Below, one piece after another: positions 53,110 through 63,944 of a stretch of DNA of 64,000 nucleotides. The notes below the pieces were generated by a model. The model did not search any database. It was given only the letters and a program-made list of their open reading frames with translations, and was not told the DNA's origin. Position 1 is the stretch's first letter; every line of letters starts with the position of its first letter. The DNA is from Chara braunii. Its lineage: Eukaryota; Streptophyta; Charophyceae; Charales; Characeae. Position numbers and translations under genes: made by a program. The stretch covers positions 632,278 to 696,277 of the forward strand of contig BFEA01000490.1 in the NCBI GenBank assembly GCA_003427395.1, in the 5' to 3' direction.

Positions 53110-55130
53110 TTAGCCCCGGAGGAAGCTCTCAGTCACCGCATACGCTATCGAGCTTACACACAACGTGTGCGAGGTCGACGACTGCCACAATCTCCTGAGC
53201 GTCGCCGATAAAACGCCCTTCTTAGCTTTCCTGTCGGTATAGCTCGCAAAATCCTGCATCGATTGGTAGCGTAGAAACCTGGAGTTCCTCAGGGACATGC
53301 AGTTCTTCGTCTCTTGTACGAAGTGCACCTGGACCGGTTCCTTCATTACTTAAACACCTATGAAATTCCAAGTGTTCGTGTCTTCGTCCTTCCAAATCAA
53401 TTTCAACTTGCGATCGTACGTCTTCTCGAAGGTGTCTAGTATCCCAACCGCCTTTCGCCATGCCTCAGGTTCTCCGTTACATCCGATGATGATGGACACA
53501 TCGTCCACCATCCTCCATCCCATCACTAACCTCCTATCCGATCCAAGACTAGACAGAAAAGTTGCCTCGGCCATTGCGCACGTCACTGTGGCCAGCACTG
53601 GCTGGTGGTCCTACCCATCGGGATACCAATGATTTGCTTCCTTACCACGCCGCCATGCATCATATACGCATCCGCCACGTCATATTCCACGATCGTCCTG
53701 ATCATGTCCAGCTTAACCGTGACAAAACCGGGTTCTTTCCGGTCGGTCTTCGACATATGGCACAGTTTTCCTCTGGTCGCAACTCTCACCTGCCTCCATC
53801 CCTGTTCTTCAAAATGCATCACCAAATCCGAGACCTCATCTTTCACCGACGCATGCGATATCGAGGAAAACATCTCCTTGATATTGTAACACCTCCCCAT
53901 CGCCATATCACATCCTTCTCTACTCAGGATCTCTCCTGCGTTCTCTAGATCCTCCTTTAGCTCCATAGTCGATTTCAGGTGAAAATTCTTCCTCCTAGAG
54001 AACCTCGTGACGAGGCAGTGCAAGGCTCTAGCCCCTCTCCGTTGTACCAATACTGCCGGATCGTTGCACGCTGGGGCGATCGGTCTCCAACGCTGCAAAT
54101 CTTTGTCCTTCGATATCACATATGATCTTCCCAGCTTCCCATCGCTCTTCCATCTCCCAATCTCCGTAAGTCCTGCCTCCTCGGACTCTTTCTTACATCG
54201 AGCTAAGACCTCTGCCTCCGGCTTGCCCACCGATTCGTAGTCCGGGTTCCACGTGAAAGTACTTCCGAACCCGTGCCTATAGAGAACCGGGCAAATCAAC
54301 ACAGTGTCGCCTGGATTGCGATCTACAGGAACCAAAACTAGTCCCTGATTCTTCGAGGCCCAGTTACGTACCTCACCCTCTATCCAGGCCGCACACTTTC
54401 CGTTCTCGGTTTTGACGCAGGAGTCGAAGTTCATCTCCTCCTGCGTCCTACCCTTGAGATGGGCTATTGCCATGCTGATTCCTTGTATGATGTCTCTCTT
54501 GCTGTTCTGTTCATCTGGTCTCGTCACGTTCTTCGCATTTCGCACAAACATCGGTTCGTTCTTTATTTCCGACACTCTCGTGAGTATGTGCCCGTCTTTC
54601 TTGGTCAAAAGGTGGTGTTCACAGGGGCAACTCACCGGCTGAGTATGAGCATGCCGGCGGTGGTTGTGGATCACCTCTCCCACTGTCCTATTCCTTGTGT
54701 TCACCATTCTCACCTTCTTCTTAACGAACGCTACCAGAGCATGGTCGTCCATTTTCTTGTCAATTACAGATTCCACCTTCCGCCTGACCTCCGTCTTCAG
54801 GACAGACGCGCTGTACGGGTACTTGACGGTCACCCTTCTTCTCACACTAACTCCCGTTTTCTTCCTCAAAACCCGATCTATCTTTATCTTCAACTTCTCT
54901 CTTGTCTCTTTTCTACCGAAGAAACCAGCGGGCCTGTATAATCCTATAAGCTTGCTTGTCGACTGTCTAGCCAAACCGTCTACTACCCTCGGTTGCCTCA
55001 TCAATCTAACTAGCTCTCGCTTGGTAGTTGTCTTGCGTAGTCGTACAAACGCCATCTTTCCCCCATTTTGGCAGACCTGTCTTACCTGTTTCAGTAATAG
55101 TGCCCTCCCATTGACCTCAACTTCTGACAT
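53110..55130 (-). pseudogene. Penelope-like reverse transcriptase
   Basis: Frame 55130-53583 holds about 515 codons; after a one-base shift the domain continues in 53598-53110. Blocks: RWRPIAPACNDPA (RT2), CYNIKEMFSSIS (RT3; the first catalytic Asp is Asn through GAT to AAT), KLCHMS, IGIPMGRTTSP (RT4), MGWRMVDDVSIIIG (RT5; DD intact), then KLKLIWKDED and WNFIGV (RT6-7). The N-terminal 250 residues are basic (KKTGVSVRRRVTVKYPY, HRRHAHTQP, PCEHH). The RT3 context and the MVDD box fit Penelope-like RTs more than LINE or LTR types. The lost Asp and the frameshift make it inactive. Confidence 0.8.
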
Positions 55131-55148
55131 TCCGAAGAACTTGCTAAT

Positions 55149-57016
55149 CTATTTCCACCCGTCCATCCATTGTTCACCCGCGGTGAATGTTACCTCTGTT
55201 TTCTCACTCGGTTTCTCGTTCTTTTCTCGTAGCCAATTCAGTAGTGAAGTATGCTTTCCTTCCGCGGTAGTGAAAGCCACTACTGACTTTCTTACCGCCT
55301 CACCTCCCCTCTTCTTCCTCTCCCTCTTACCCTTCCGCTTTCTTGACTTCACTCCTCGCCCCTCGTTCCCTTAGTGTTCAAACTTTGTGACAGATCCCGG
55401 ATCAGATACTGTTCGAAAACGAAATTATCCACCTTGGCCGGATGCCTCACAGGTATGATTACGAACTTATCAGTCCCCAATGTTCTCATCCATCGTTACA
55501 ATTGAGGAGCTTTTCCCCGAGAATCCGATGTTGCGGCGTGCACGTGCTCCCTCCATCTCTGCAGTATCGGTCTCACTGTACACCCTACGTATACTCGCTT
55601 CGCCCACGGGCTAGCGATGATGTACGTCCTGCCAGTCTGCAGATCTAAAGTCAACTCATCCACGTCAACCTTATCCACGTATTTCTTCAACCATGTGATC
55701 TCTCCTCTTATCCCGAGGAGCATCGTAGTTGTAGTGATTCGTTGTTCCACCTCCGCCATTCCCTCACCTTTAGCTCCCTGCCCCCGTAGGATCTCCCTGG
55801 TGTGCATGTGTGTACGGAGTGCGCACCATAACTCACCAGCTGTGGGGGGCGCCGATAGTCAATCCGATCCTAGATCCTGCGGCAGGGCCGATCTAATGAT
55901 GTTGCGTGGAGGCATGAACATCTTCGTTTTCGCCCTTGTATTCACCGCAGTCTTGATCACTTCCGGTGGTGTCCTGTCCTCAAGTTCCCCTCCTTGGCTG
56001 TCCTGTCTTTCTTTTCCTTTGTCATGCTCTGTTGGTGTGTCGAAGAATCCCTCATACGCAAACTCCGTCTGCCTCTTGACAAGTCCCATAACCATATCGT
56101 CCTTCCTTGTCATCTTGATTCCCGCCTTCTCGCACACCTCGCGTAGCTCCGGTACCTTCTTTGCGGAGTACTACTGGAGAACCTTCAGCGTGTAATCGAC
56201 GAACCCTTCCCGTGAACATCCCGCGGATACGCCCTTGCGACCTCCAGTGAGTGGTGTCCGAGGTTCCTCCGTGACCGTCTCTCCTTTCGCCGTCGGCGTT
56301 TCGGAACGTCTAGAACATTCTCCTTTCTCGTACACACTTGGTGGTGTCCTCTTCGCTGGCCTCACTCTTCCTTGCGTCTTCCTAGGCTTTTGTTTTTGCT
56401 TCTCGGCGCGGAGTATGTGCACGATCCGTCTTGCTTCCTCTTCCGAATCTTCGCTCGATTCGCTCGCTGATGTCCTACAGTTTTTGCTCGTGTCCGAGCT
56501 GCTGGAGGAACGTGCCTCTGTCTTCCCTCTATTTTTCTTCTTGGTCTGTCTCCGCGTCTTCCTCTTCGCCTTGCCGTTGGTTATAGCCTTACTCTGTGGT
56601 GATATTCCTGGACTAATTTCCTTCCCCACTTCCTGCCTCTCCTCTCTCGCTCTGTTCGCTGCTTCTTCTTGTTGCCTCCTCCATTTTTCCTCAATGTCCG
56701 CTTGCAGCTGCATCTTCATCTCCTCCGTCCTTTTGGCAATATCTAACTCCCGCCTCCTATCATCCTCTTCCTTCAGCATCCTCTGTTCATCTTCGATCCT
56801 CTTGCGCTTCTCCTCTTTCTTCTCTTCCATCAATTCTCTTACGAACACATGTACCTCATCATCCTGCTGGTTCGGCCTCATGGGACCGCGTTTCGACCAA
56901 CAGTCCCGCGCTATGTGCCCTGCTTTCCCGCACTCATAGCACGTAATACCATTCCTTCCCCCGTATCCCCCATTTCCGTTGTTCCCATTGCCACCATTGT
57001 TATTCCCGTTATTCAT
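55149..57016 (-). pseudogene. Penelope-like N-terminal part: CCHC knuckle, coiled coil, GIY-YIG endonuclease
   Basis: One frame from 57016 runs through TAG 56171, TGA 55859, TAA 55496 and TGA near 55350, then shifts to join the RT frame (TAG 55149). Order: a Gly/Asn-rich start; CYECGKAGHIARDC (a perfect C-x2-C-x4-H-x4-C knuckle, about 56945-56905); a long Lys/Glu helix (ELMEEKKEEKRKR.., 56860-56600); a basic Ser-rich linker; and GIY-YIG at 55720-55400 (TYIIASPWAKRVYVGCT, ILQRWREHVHAA, WMRTLGTDKFVIIPV, FVFEQYLIRDLSQSLNTKG). Both Tyr elements, the Arg, and the Glu of FEQ are present. The knuckle plus coiled coil in front of GIY-YIG resembles a gag module. Confidence 0.75.
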
Positions 57017-57090
57017 ATTGACCCCTCCACCACCTAGCAGCAGATTCTTCCAGTCGATTCCGACGTCTCGCCACCACTATACGTGCTCAA

Positions 57091-57246
57091 TATCTACCTC
57101 TCGACACTCCTGATATCTCTATCTCGACACTCCTGATATCTCTATCTCGACACACCCGATATCTCTTATCTCGACACTCCTGATCTCTATCTCGACACTC
57201 CCGATATCTCTTATCTCGACACTCCTGATCCCTCTATCTCGACTGA
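57091..57246. repeat. Minisatellite upstream of the Penelope-like ORF
   Basis: About seven units of 22-25 bp built on TCTCGACACTCCTGATATC. It lies between the CCHC ORF start and the right direct repeat, in the presumed 5' UTR. Confidence 0.9.
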
Positions 57247-57307
57247 TCCTAACATAGCCACCGTTAGGCTAAAGAAAGACCCCGGTTACTGCGTTCCCAA
57301 AAGCAGG

Positions 57308-58095
57308 CAGACTGCGGCAAAACAGCCTGTCGGGAGACGCAGTAGCAAGGTAGACGAAAACATGCATACAGAATCAGTACCATAGAGCCAATGAACAAAC
57401 TCACAAAAGATGCATAAAGCACAAAACGTGAGATCAGCTCTCAGAGTTCCACCTTCACAGCACTCAGTGAATACTGCTTCATACCACGTATGTCTCAGCT
57501 ACCATGCCACCATAGCTATATCTCCCGGAAAGCGACAAAGTAGTCCCTTCTACCGGTTTCTTATACACATCTAGATGTGTATAAGAGACAGCACACACAC
57601 ATATACAATATGGTAAGTTTACCGAAGATATTCGTACATTGTTAAAAGTAAAAAAGAAAAGAAAATACTTCAAAGAAAAATAATTCAATTAAAATAAAAT
57701 AAAATCAAAATAAAATTAAAATACAATAAACTCTGTCTCCGCGTCGGCGATCTGCCGAAAAACCGACAGCCTTTAGCTATCCTACAGCCTACCGACCAAC
57801 AGACGAACCGAGACGGAAAGACAGTGAAAGGAAAAAGAGAAAGAAACGAAAATGAAAATGAATGAGACTTTCGCCACCGTAGTTTCCGGACGGGAAATAT
57901 CCCCCGGGTCAAAATGTCCGTTCGACAGTTATAGATCACAGTCCGTACTGGCCGCGGTTTGCTACCTGTCGTTCACCCTGTGTGGTCCCTCCTTCGCATT
58001 CAGGCCTTTTTTCCTTTTCCCATGCCAGATCATTTGAAAAACGCCGATCAACTCCCATAGTATCTTCTGCGTCGTACCCTTGGCTAATTTAGCCA
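57308..58095 (-). repeat. Pseudo-LTR, right copy
   Basis: Partner of 52297-53084. It carries a mosaic-end junction at the equivalent position. Confidence 0.85.
57559..57591. other. Nextera mosaic-end junction inside the repeat, artefact
   Basis: The same 33-bp junction as at 52548. The bases after it differ between the copies (CACACAC here, CGGCAAG there). Confidence 0.97.
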
Positions 58096-58270
58096 TTGAA
58101 AAACGCCGGGCATCTGAGATTATCATCAGCATGATGGGAGCGATGCTGCAAGCGGACGTGGTGGGATATGGGGTTGACATAGAGAAGCGGTGTACTGCTT
58201 TCCCTCCCTCCAACCTCGTTATGGAGTTCTTCCTTGTGGTTTGGCAGAGGATCGGAGTAGGATAGCTGGG
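58096..58270 (+). repeat. Segment homologous to the left flank of the Penelope-like element
   Basis: ATTATCATCAGCATGATGGG, GCTGCAAGCGGACG and GGGGTTGACATAGAGAAG parallel ATCATCTACATGATGGG, GCCGCAAGCGGACG and GGGGTTGGTACAGAAAAG at 52037-52110. The element therefore lies between two members of one repeat family. Confidence 0.65.
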
Positions 58271-58603
58271 GGTGATTGATGTTGCCCAGCCTGCAATACC
58301 AATCATCAACGGTGGGGCTGATCGTCTTGTTGGTTGGCGGTGGGCTGTTTAGGGATTAGGTAGCAGGCGGTCATTCCTGCCCTGCGCAGGGAAGTAATCG
58401 ATGCCCCCTGACAGTTTCATACGATAATGCATTTTGGATACTGGACTTGATGTCCACATCATACATCTCTCATCCTTGACAGAGCTTTGCTTTTAGGCTT
58501 GATTGATAAAAAATCATATCCTGCTTAGGGTTTCGTGATTAGATTCTGAATAAGGACATATATCGATAAGTTTCTGACTGTTGGACATAGTTACACAACA
58601 CGA

Positions 58604-58925
58604 TATAGGGACGCTGGACCCGATTTCCAGCAGATGCCAATCACTTCATTGTAATACACATCACATCATGGTTAGGGTTTCATTTGATTGGATTGATGCC
58701 TCAGTTTGCTTTGGAGAGTCTATAGACTAGATGGATAGGGACGCTGGACCCGTTTTCCAGCACACATATTCACACTATTGCACACGGATGCTGGACCTGA
58801 TTTCCAGCACATACATTTTCATCATTGTACAGGGACGCTGGACCCGATTTCGAACAGGTGTAGCTCCCCACCAATAGATGGAGCCTTCGACGGAAAAAAA
58901 AAAAGAAAAAAAAAAAAAAGAAAAA
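58604..58925 (+). mobile_element. Short retroelement with four tail stem-loops and poly(A)
   Basis: GGGACGCTGGACCCG-TTTCCAGC or variants occur at 58608, 58739, 58787 and 58826, then CTCCCCACCAATAGATGGAG and an A-rich run (58891-58925). It is the plus-strand counterpart of 27464-27860 and includes the shared CATCACATCATGGTTAGGG spacer. Confidence 0.7.
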
Positions 58926-59083
58926 GAAGAAGAAGATGATTTTGGTTCCCCCCTCCCCCTTGGAAACTCAAGACGTCATTAGGAGCACTCCACTATAATT
59001 TGGAGGTGGTTTAGTGCCTTCTCTGTGATGGCTCCATTCTTCTTTTTTTTTCCCTTCACTTTAAATTTTCCTTTTCTTTTGCG

Positions 59084-59290
59084 AAGCCCAGGTTATGAAA
59101 GAGGTTTGATGCTAGATATATGACAGTCCCTTCGGTAGTTGGCCATTTGATAAACTAGATAGTCTATATATAGGTCCCTGTTCCGTATGAGACTCCCTCC
59201 CTTGAGTCCCTTCCTTTTAGTCTCGTTATTTCTCCCTGGGGCACCCGTACTCCCACGATCCAACATCGGAGGGCGCCAATCCATCTGCGG
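59084..59290 (+). repeat. Dispersed AAGCCCAGG repeat, copy 4
   Basis: AAGCCCAGGTTATGAAAGAGG, then TTTCTCCCTGGGGCACCCG and TACTCCCACGATCCAACATC, in line with 23649. Confidence 0.6.
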
Positions 59291-59624
59291 GAAAACTGAG
59301 TCCAGTCATACACCCATTGCCTTCTCTGTGTTTGATGGCTCCATTCCATTGGAGGGCGCCCATCATAAACAAGCCAAGGCCACAGTGCTTCCGTCCACCT
59401 TCAATTCGAGACCTATTTTGAGATTGTGATCTGCAGCATTGACTCCCCTGCCAGCTGGGGCGAGATCCCGGCCTCATCGTACTTTTTCTTAACCTTTTTT
59501 TTTTAAGTCCCACTGACCATGCTTCTTCGTTTGCGGCGGTCTATTGCTGTGAACAAATGGCCTGAAATGAAAACATAAATGATACAAGTGGACCCGCCGC
59601 AGCGATGCTGTTGCGAGGGAAAGA

Positions 59625-59698
59625 GGAGGGGGGTGGGGTGGGGGAGGGGGGGGGGGGGTTAGATGGCAAGGAGACCACTGTGGAGGAGGGGGAGAGGA

Positions 59699-59737
<39 letters not shown>

Positions 59738-59747
59738 CGAGAGCGAG

Positions 59748-59821
<74 letters not shown>

Positions 59822-60662
59822 CATCCGCGTCTACTCCTCCGCCGCCCCACCCCTCTCCTTCGTTCCCAGCTTCCGCTTTCGTACCTGCCTCCCTCTCATT
59901 CGTTAACTCCCCCTCCCCGTTTCCCGCCGTTCCTTCTCCTGCTTCTCCTCCGGCGTTTGTTGACTCCCCCTCCCCGTTTCCTGCCGTTCCTTCTCCTGCT
60001 ACGTTCGTTAACTCCCCCTCGGAGTCCTCGTTTCCTGTTGTTCCTTCTCCTGCTCGTCCTCCTTCTCCTCCTGCTTCTCCTCCTGCTCCTCCTCCTTTTC
60101 CTCCTCCTCCTCCTCTCGCTCCTCCTCCCGCTCCTCCTCTTCCTCCTCCTTCCCCTCCTCCTCCCGTTCCTTCTCCCGCTCCTTCTCCCCCTCCTCCCGC
60201 ACCTCCTCCTGCTCCTCGTCCGCTCTTCCTCCTTCTGCTGCTCCTCCTCCCGGGCCTCCTCCCACTCCTCCTCCCACTCCTCCCACTGCTTCTCCCGCTT
60301 CCTTTTCCTCTTTTCCCCCCCAATCAATCAATCAATCTATCAATTGGTTGACTGATTGGGGAGAAGAGGGCAAGGAGACGATGGTGGAGGAGGGGGAGAG
60401 GAGTGTGTGTGTGTGTGTGTGTGTGAGAGACAAAGTGCGAGAGAGAGAGTGTGTGTCTGTGTCCACTCCGCCCCTGCCCCACCCCTCTCCTTCGTTCCCT
60501 CCTTCCACTTTTCGGTCCCACCTCCCGCACCTTCGTTAACTCCCCCTCCCGGTTTCCTAATGTTCCTTCGCCCCTCCCGCTACTTCTCCCACCGCCTTTT
60601 CCTTTTCTTTTCCCCAATCAATCAATCAATCTATCGAATGGGTGATTGATTGATTGATTGAC

Positions 60663-60694
<32 letters not shown>

Positions 60695-60891
60695 AAACAA
60701 AAACAAAAAAGGAGAGTGGGGCGATCTGTTTTTTTCTTCTTTTTTTCGAGCATTCAATCATGAATCAATCAATCAACCCACTCCGTTGCCTCCCATCAAC
60801 GCTCCACCCGCCTGAATTTTCCAAACAGAAAACAAAAAATCAGTTAATCAATCAATGATTGATTGACTGATTGATTGATCGACTGGGTCAC

Positions 60892-60929
<38 letters not shown>

Positions 60930-61870
60930 TGGTTCCCCATCCACCCCTTTCAACCCTTCCCTCCTTCCGCTTTCCCTACCCACCTCCCGCGCCTTCGTTA
61001 ACCCCCTCCCCGTTTCCCCTCCCACCCCTACTCCCACTCCTTCTCCCGCTCCTCCTCCCGCGCCTCCTCCTTCCTTCCCGTTTCCCCTTGTGCTCCTTCT
61101 CCCGCTCCTAACCCCCTCCCCGTTTCCCATGCCGCTCCTCCTCCCACTTCTCCTCCCGCTCCTTCTCCCACCCTCCTCCCGCACCTTCCCGTTTTCCCTC
61201 CCGCTCCTAAACCCTCTTCCCGTTTCCCATGCTGCTTCTCCTCCCATTTCTCCTCCCGCTCCTTCTCCCACCCCTCCTCCTGCACCTTCCCGTTTTCCCT
61301 CCTGCTCCTTCTCCGAGTCGCCCTCCCGCTCCTCCTACCGCTCCTCCTACCGCTCCTCCTCCTCCCACTTCTGGTCCTTCTCCCACCCCTCCTCATGCAC
61401 CTTCCCGTTTTCCCTCACGCTCTTTCTCCGAGTCGTCCTCCCACTCCTCCTACCACTCCTCCTCCTTCTCCCGCTCCTGCTCCTTCTCCCACTCCGCCCG
61501 CTTCTCCCGCTCCTCCCGCTCCTCTCGCTCCTCCCGCTCCTCCCGCTCCTCCTTCGCCAAACACCGTGGCATGCCATAGCCATCTCCTACGAATAAAAAA
61601 AAGGGAAAAAGGCCCGCCACGTGGCTAGCCACAGAGAGAGAGAGAGAGACTAGCCTCCCACTGCTCGTCCACCATAACTTGGTCCTCCTCCCACTCTTCC
61701 TCCCACTCTTCCTCCCGCTCCTCCTCCCTCTCCTTCTCCCGCCCCCCCTCCTGCTGCTCCTCCCGCTCCTCCTGCTCCTCCTTCTCCAGACTCCCATTGC
61801 TTCTCCTTTCGTTCCCCCCATTCCTCCTCCCGCTCCTTCTCCCGCTCCTCCTCCCGCTCCTGTCCGCTGC
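59625..61870. repeat. Purine/pyrimidine-asymmetric region built from three related blocks
   Basis: Blocks near 59690, 60400 and 60890 each begin (GT)n(GA)n, continue with CACCC(C/T)T-TCC-TTCG-TTCC and CCTTCGTTAAC-CCCCTCCC, and end in CTCCTCC/CTCCCGCTCC tracts. They are separated by (AATC)n/(GATT)n runs (60325-60355, 60615-60690, 60765-60780, 60850-60880). A GATA microsatellite is at 59748-59800. Pyrimidine tracts on the plus strand reach several hundred bases (60050-60310, 61010-61560, 61680-61865). Arg/Gly/Glu-rich frames on the minus strand are compositional. Confidence 0.85.
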
Positions 61871-62321
61871 GATGACCTCTTGGGCACACGCTCCCCAATC
61901 ACCCGAATTTTCTCGCTGCTTCCTCTTCTCGCTTCCCCGCGCACCCTCCGCTGCTGTAGTCCGCCCCTTGTTCTCACTGTGCGCTCCCTACACTCCTCTG
62001 TATCTTCTCCCTCGCTCGTTGCGCGACAATCTCCCTCAGCGGCAGTGGTACTTCGCACTCCTCTATATCTTCTCGCTCGCTCGCGGCGCCACGATCTCCC
62101 TCACCGATCATACACTTTGCACATGGTCGCTGCGCTGTTGTTGCCTCAGTCTCTCCTCCCTCCACTGAGATGGCGTCTCATTCAGCACTTGCCTACTGCC
62201 TTGCAACGCGCACTGGCACCTCGCCCTGCCTGCACACACGACCTGCACGACATGCCAGGTTCCCTTCTACATGCGCAAGTGCTCGGTTGCCTTCTCGCAC
62301 GACACTGGCTCTTTGCACTCT
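61871..62321. other. No gene seen
   Basis: GC-rich, C/T-biased sequence with overlapping frames and no motif. Two similar blocks (CTGTATCTTCTCCCTCGCTC and CTATATCTTCTCGCTCGCTC) lie about 65 bp apart at 61996 and 62063. Confidence 0.5.
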
Positions 62322-62460
62322 CCCCGCGTGCTCGCTTGTCTTATCGCGCAGCATTTCTTTTTTGCATCATGCCCCGCTGCTGCTTTCCCCGCGTGCTCGC
62401 TCGTCTTATCGCGCAGCATTTCTTTTTTGCATCATGCCCCGCTGCTGCTTTCCCCGCGTG
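62322..62460. repeat. 65-bp tandem duplication
   Basis: CCCCGCGTGCTCGCT(T/C)GTC begins at 62322 and 62387; the next CCCCGCGTG is at 62452. The copies differ at one or two bases. Confidence 0.95.
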
Positions 62461-62819
62461 GGGCCCCACTCCGCTTTGCTGGCATGCGGTTCGCGCGACG
62501 CTTGCTTTCTACGCCCCCGTATCGCTTTCCCCATGCGTCCCATGGCCCCGCGGTTCCCCCCACGACCCGTTGGTCCCTCTCGATTTCCTCCCATTCCCGT
62601 TGCACTGTTTCGTCTCAGCGAGCCGCGGCTGGCCCCGCCCATCCCATAGTTTTCTGTGGGCCCACGACTGCGTGTGACTGCGGGACCGCTATAACTTTTA
62701 GTTCTAAAGAGATAATAACTAAAGTTAACATAAATCAACGACCAGAACCGAATAATCGTCATCATGGGACACCTCAACGAGAGGAGGGACTTGACTGCGA
62801 AGAATCACTGTGACGGGAT

Positions 62820-63000
62820 TTCCCTCTGGGCCCCCCACCCCACTCCCAATGGCCTCTCCTCCTCTAACCCCACCGCCACCCCACCCCCCTGCGCCCCAGA
62901 GGGTCCCCCCTCCCCCCAACCCACCCCCTCACCTTCCCAGCCTGATAAACTCCCCCCCACTTACCCCGCTACTCTCCCCTCTCCCCCCCGTCCCAACCCC
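62820..63000. other. C-rich tract
   Basis: Mostly C with CCCCACCCC words on the plus strand; a proline-rich frame is compositional. I see no gene in 62461-63540. Confidence 0.6.
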
Positions 63001-63548
63001 GACAACGACATTTAAAGGCCATCACCATCAAGACTGCAGCGACACCGGAGGATGCTCATCAGCAGGCAGAAAAGATGGGGTACGTGGAAAGGGACAGAGG
63101 GCTCACCGGTCCAGGCCCGAACTCGAGGGAGAAACAATGCGGATGGCAGCTAGTTCACTGCAGCGGATGAAGCTCACCACGCTGCACAGGAGCAGAGCGC
63201 AGTACCGGTCAACTTCGCATGACTGAGAGGGTGTGACAGCGTGCAAGGATGTCAAGTTCAAACCCAGGTTGTAATGCGAAGCCCCACGGGACAAAGGGTT
63301 GCATTCGGCACTCGACCGTCTTCCCAAAGTCAGGATAGTCACTACAAGATCCTGCAATACATGAACCCAGTCATACATGCTACACAAGAACCACAAACAC
63401 TACACTGCGCTTTTGTCAATTCCTAGCTATAGAGAGTGACTCATGAGATCTGCGCTCACCGTCACTTACCTTACGCCATCAAGCATGCAAGTAATTCAGG
63501 ATACAACAAAGGTCAGGAGTACGAGATTGAAAAGGGTATAGGGTTTAA

Positions 63549-63749
63549 ACCACCGGTACTTGGCCCAGGTATCGGTCGCGCCGCTTTCCCGTTAACTCGC
63601 CGCGCTTTTAGGGCTTCGGGGTACCGAACCACAATGGCTGGACGCGCCAACCAAAGTTTTTTTGAAACAGTACCCTGGCGCTTCGGCGCAAAATGGCGCG
63701 TGAGGGCATTCCAAGCTCGACATCGATAGTTGGGCCAAGTACTAGTGGC
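63549..63749. mobile_element. TTAA-flanked MITE, complete copy
   Basis: TTAA at 63545-63548 and 63750-63753 bracket 201 bp whose ends are inverted repeats (ACCACCGGTACTTGGCCCA and, read inward from the right, GCCACTAGTACTTGGCCCA). A TTAA duplication is typical of piggyBac-type transposition. Partial members lie at 1365, 22890, 23042, 30404, 33086 and 35283. Confidence 0.8.
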
Positions 63750-63944
63750 TTAAGGGTTCGAAAAGGTCAGACACACCATAGGGGGCTGCCGAACAGGGTT
63801 GGGTTAATAAATAAGGGGTGCTCTAAGAAGGGAAGTGTGTCATTAGCAGCTCCATGGGACAATGGAGACCCGGGTCTGATAAGTGAAAACCCACAACCCC
63901 AGGAAAACAACAAACAACAATCTTTGTGTTATAAGATGTATCAA

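Larger units (their letters stand above)
52297..58095 (-). mobile_element. Penelope-like retroelement with permuted domains and direct repeats
   Basis: Two 788-bp direct repeats (52297-53084 and 57308-58095, offset exactly 5,011) flank a minus-strand coding region of about 3.9 kb. Domain order from the N-terminus is CCHC knuckle, charged coiled coil, GIY-YIG, RT; nothing follows the RT. Penelope-like elements commonly carry pseudo-LTR repeats from partial tandem copies, and clades with GIY-YIG in front of RT are known in green algae. This matches that type and not a classical LTR element. Confidence 0.75.

Noticed and set aside
52297-58095. Hammerhead motif in the Penelope-like direct repeats, as known for some of these elements
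   Set aside because: I searched both strands for CTGANGA plus GAAA with pairing stems and found none.
59541-61600. Several Arg/Gly/Glu-rich ORFs on the minus strand
   Set aside because: They are translations of a purine-rich simple-sequence tract; all frames on that strand are open for the same reason.
62170-62677. Overlapping plus-strand ORFs of 159-332 codons
   Set aside because: C/T-biased sequence with tandem repeats; the frames share no motif and end arbitrarily.
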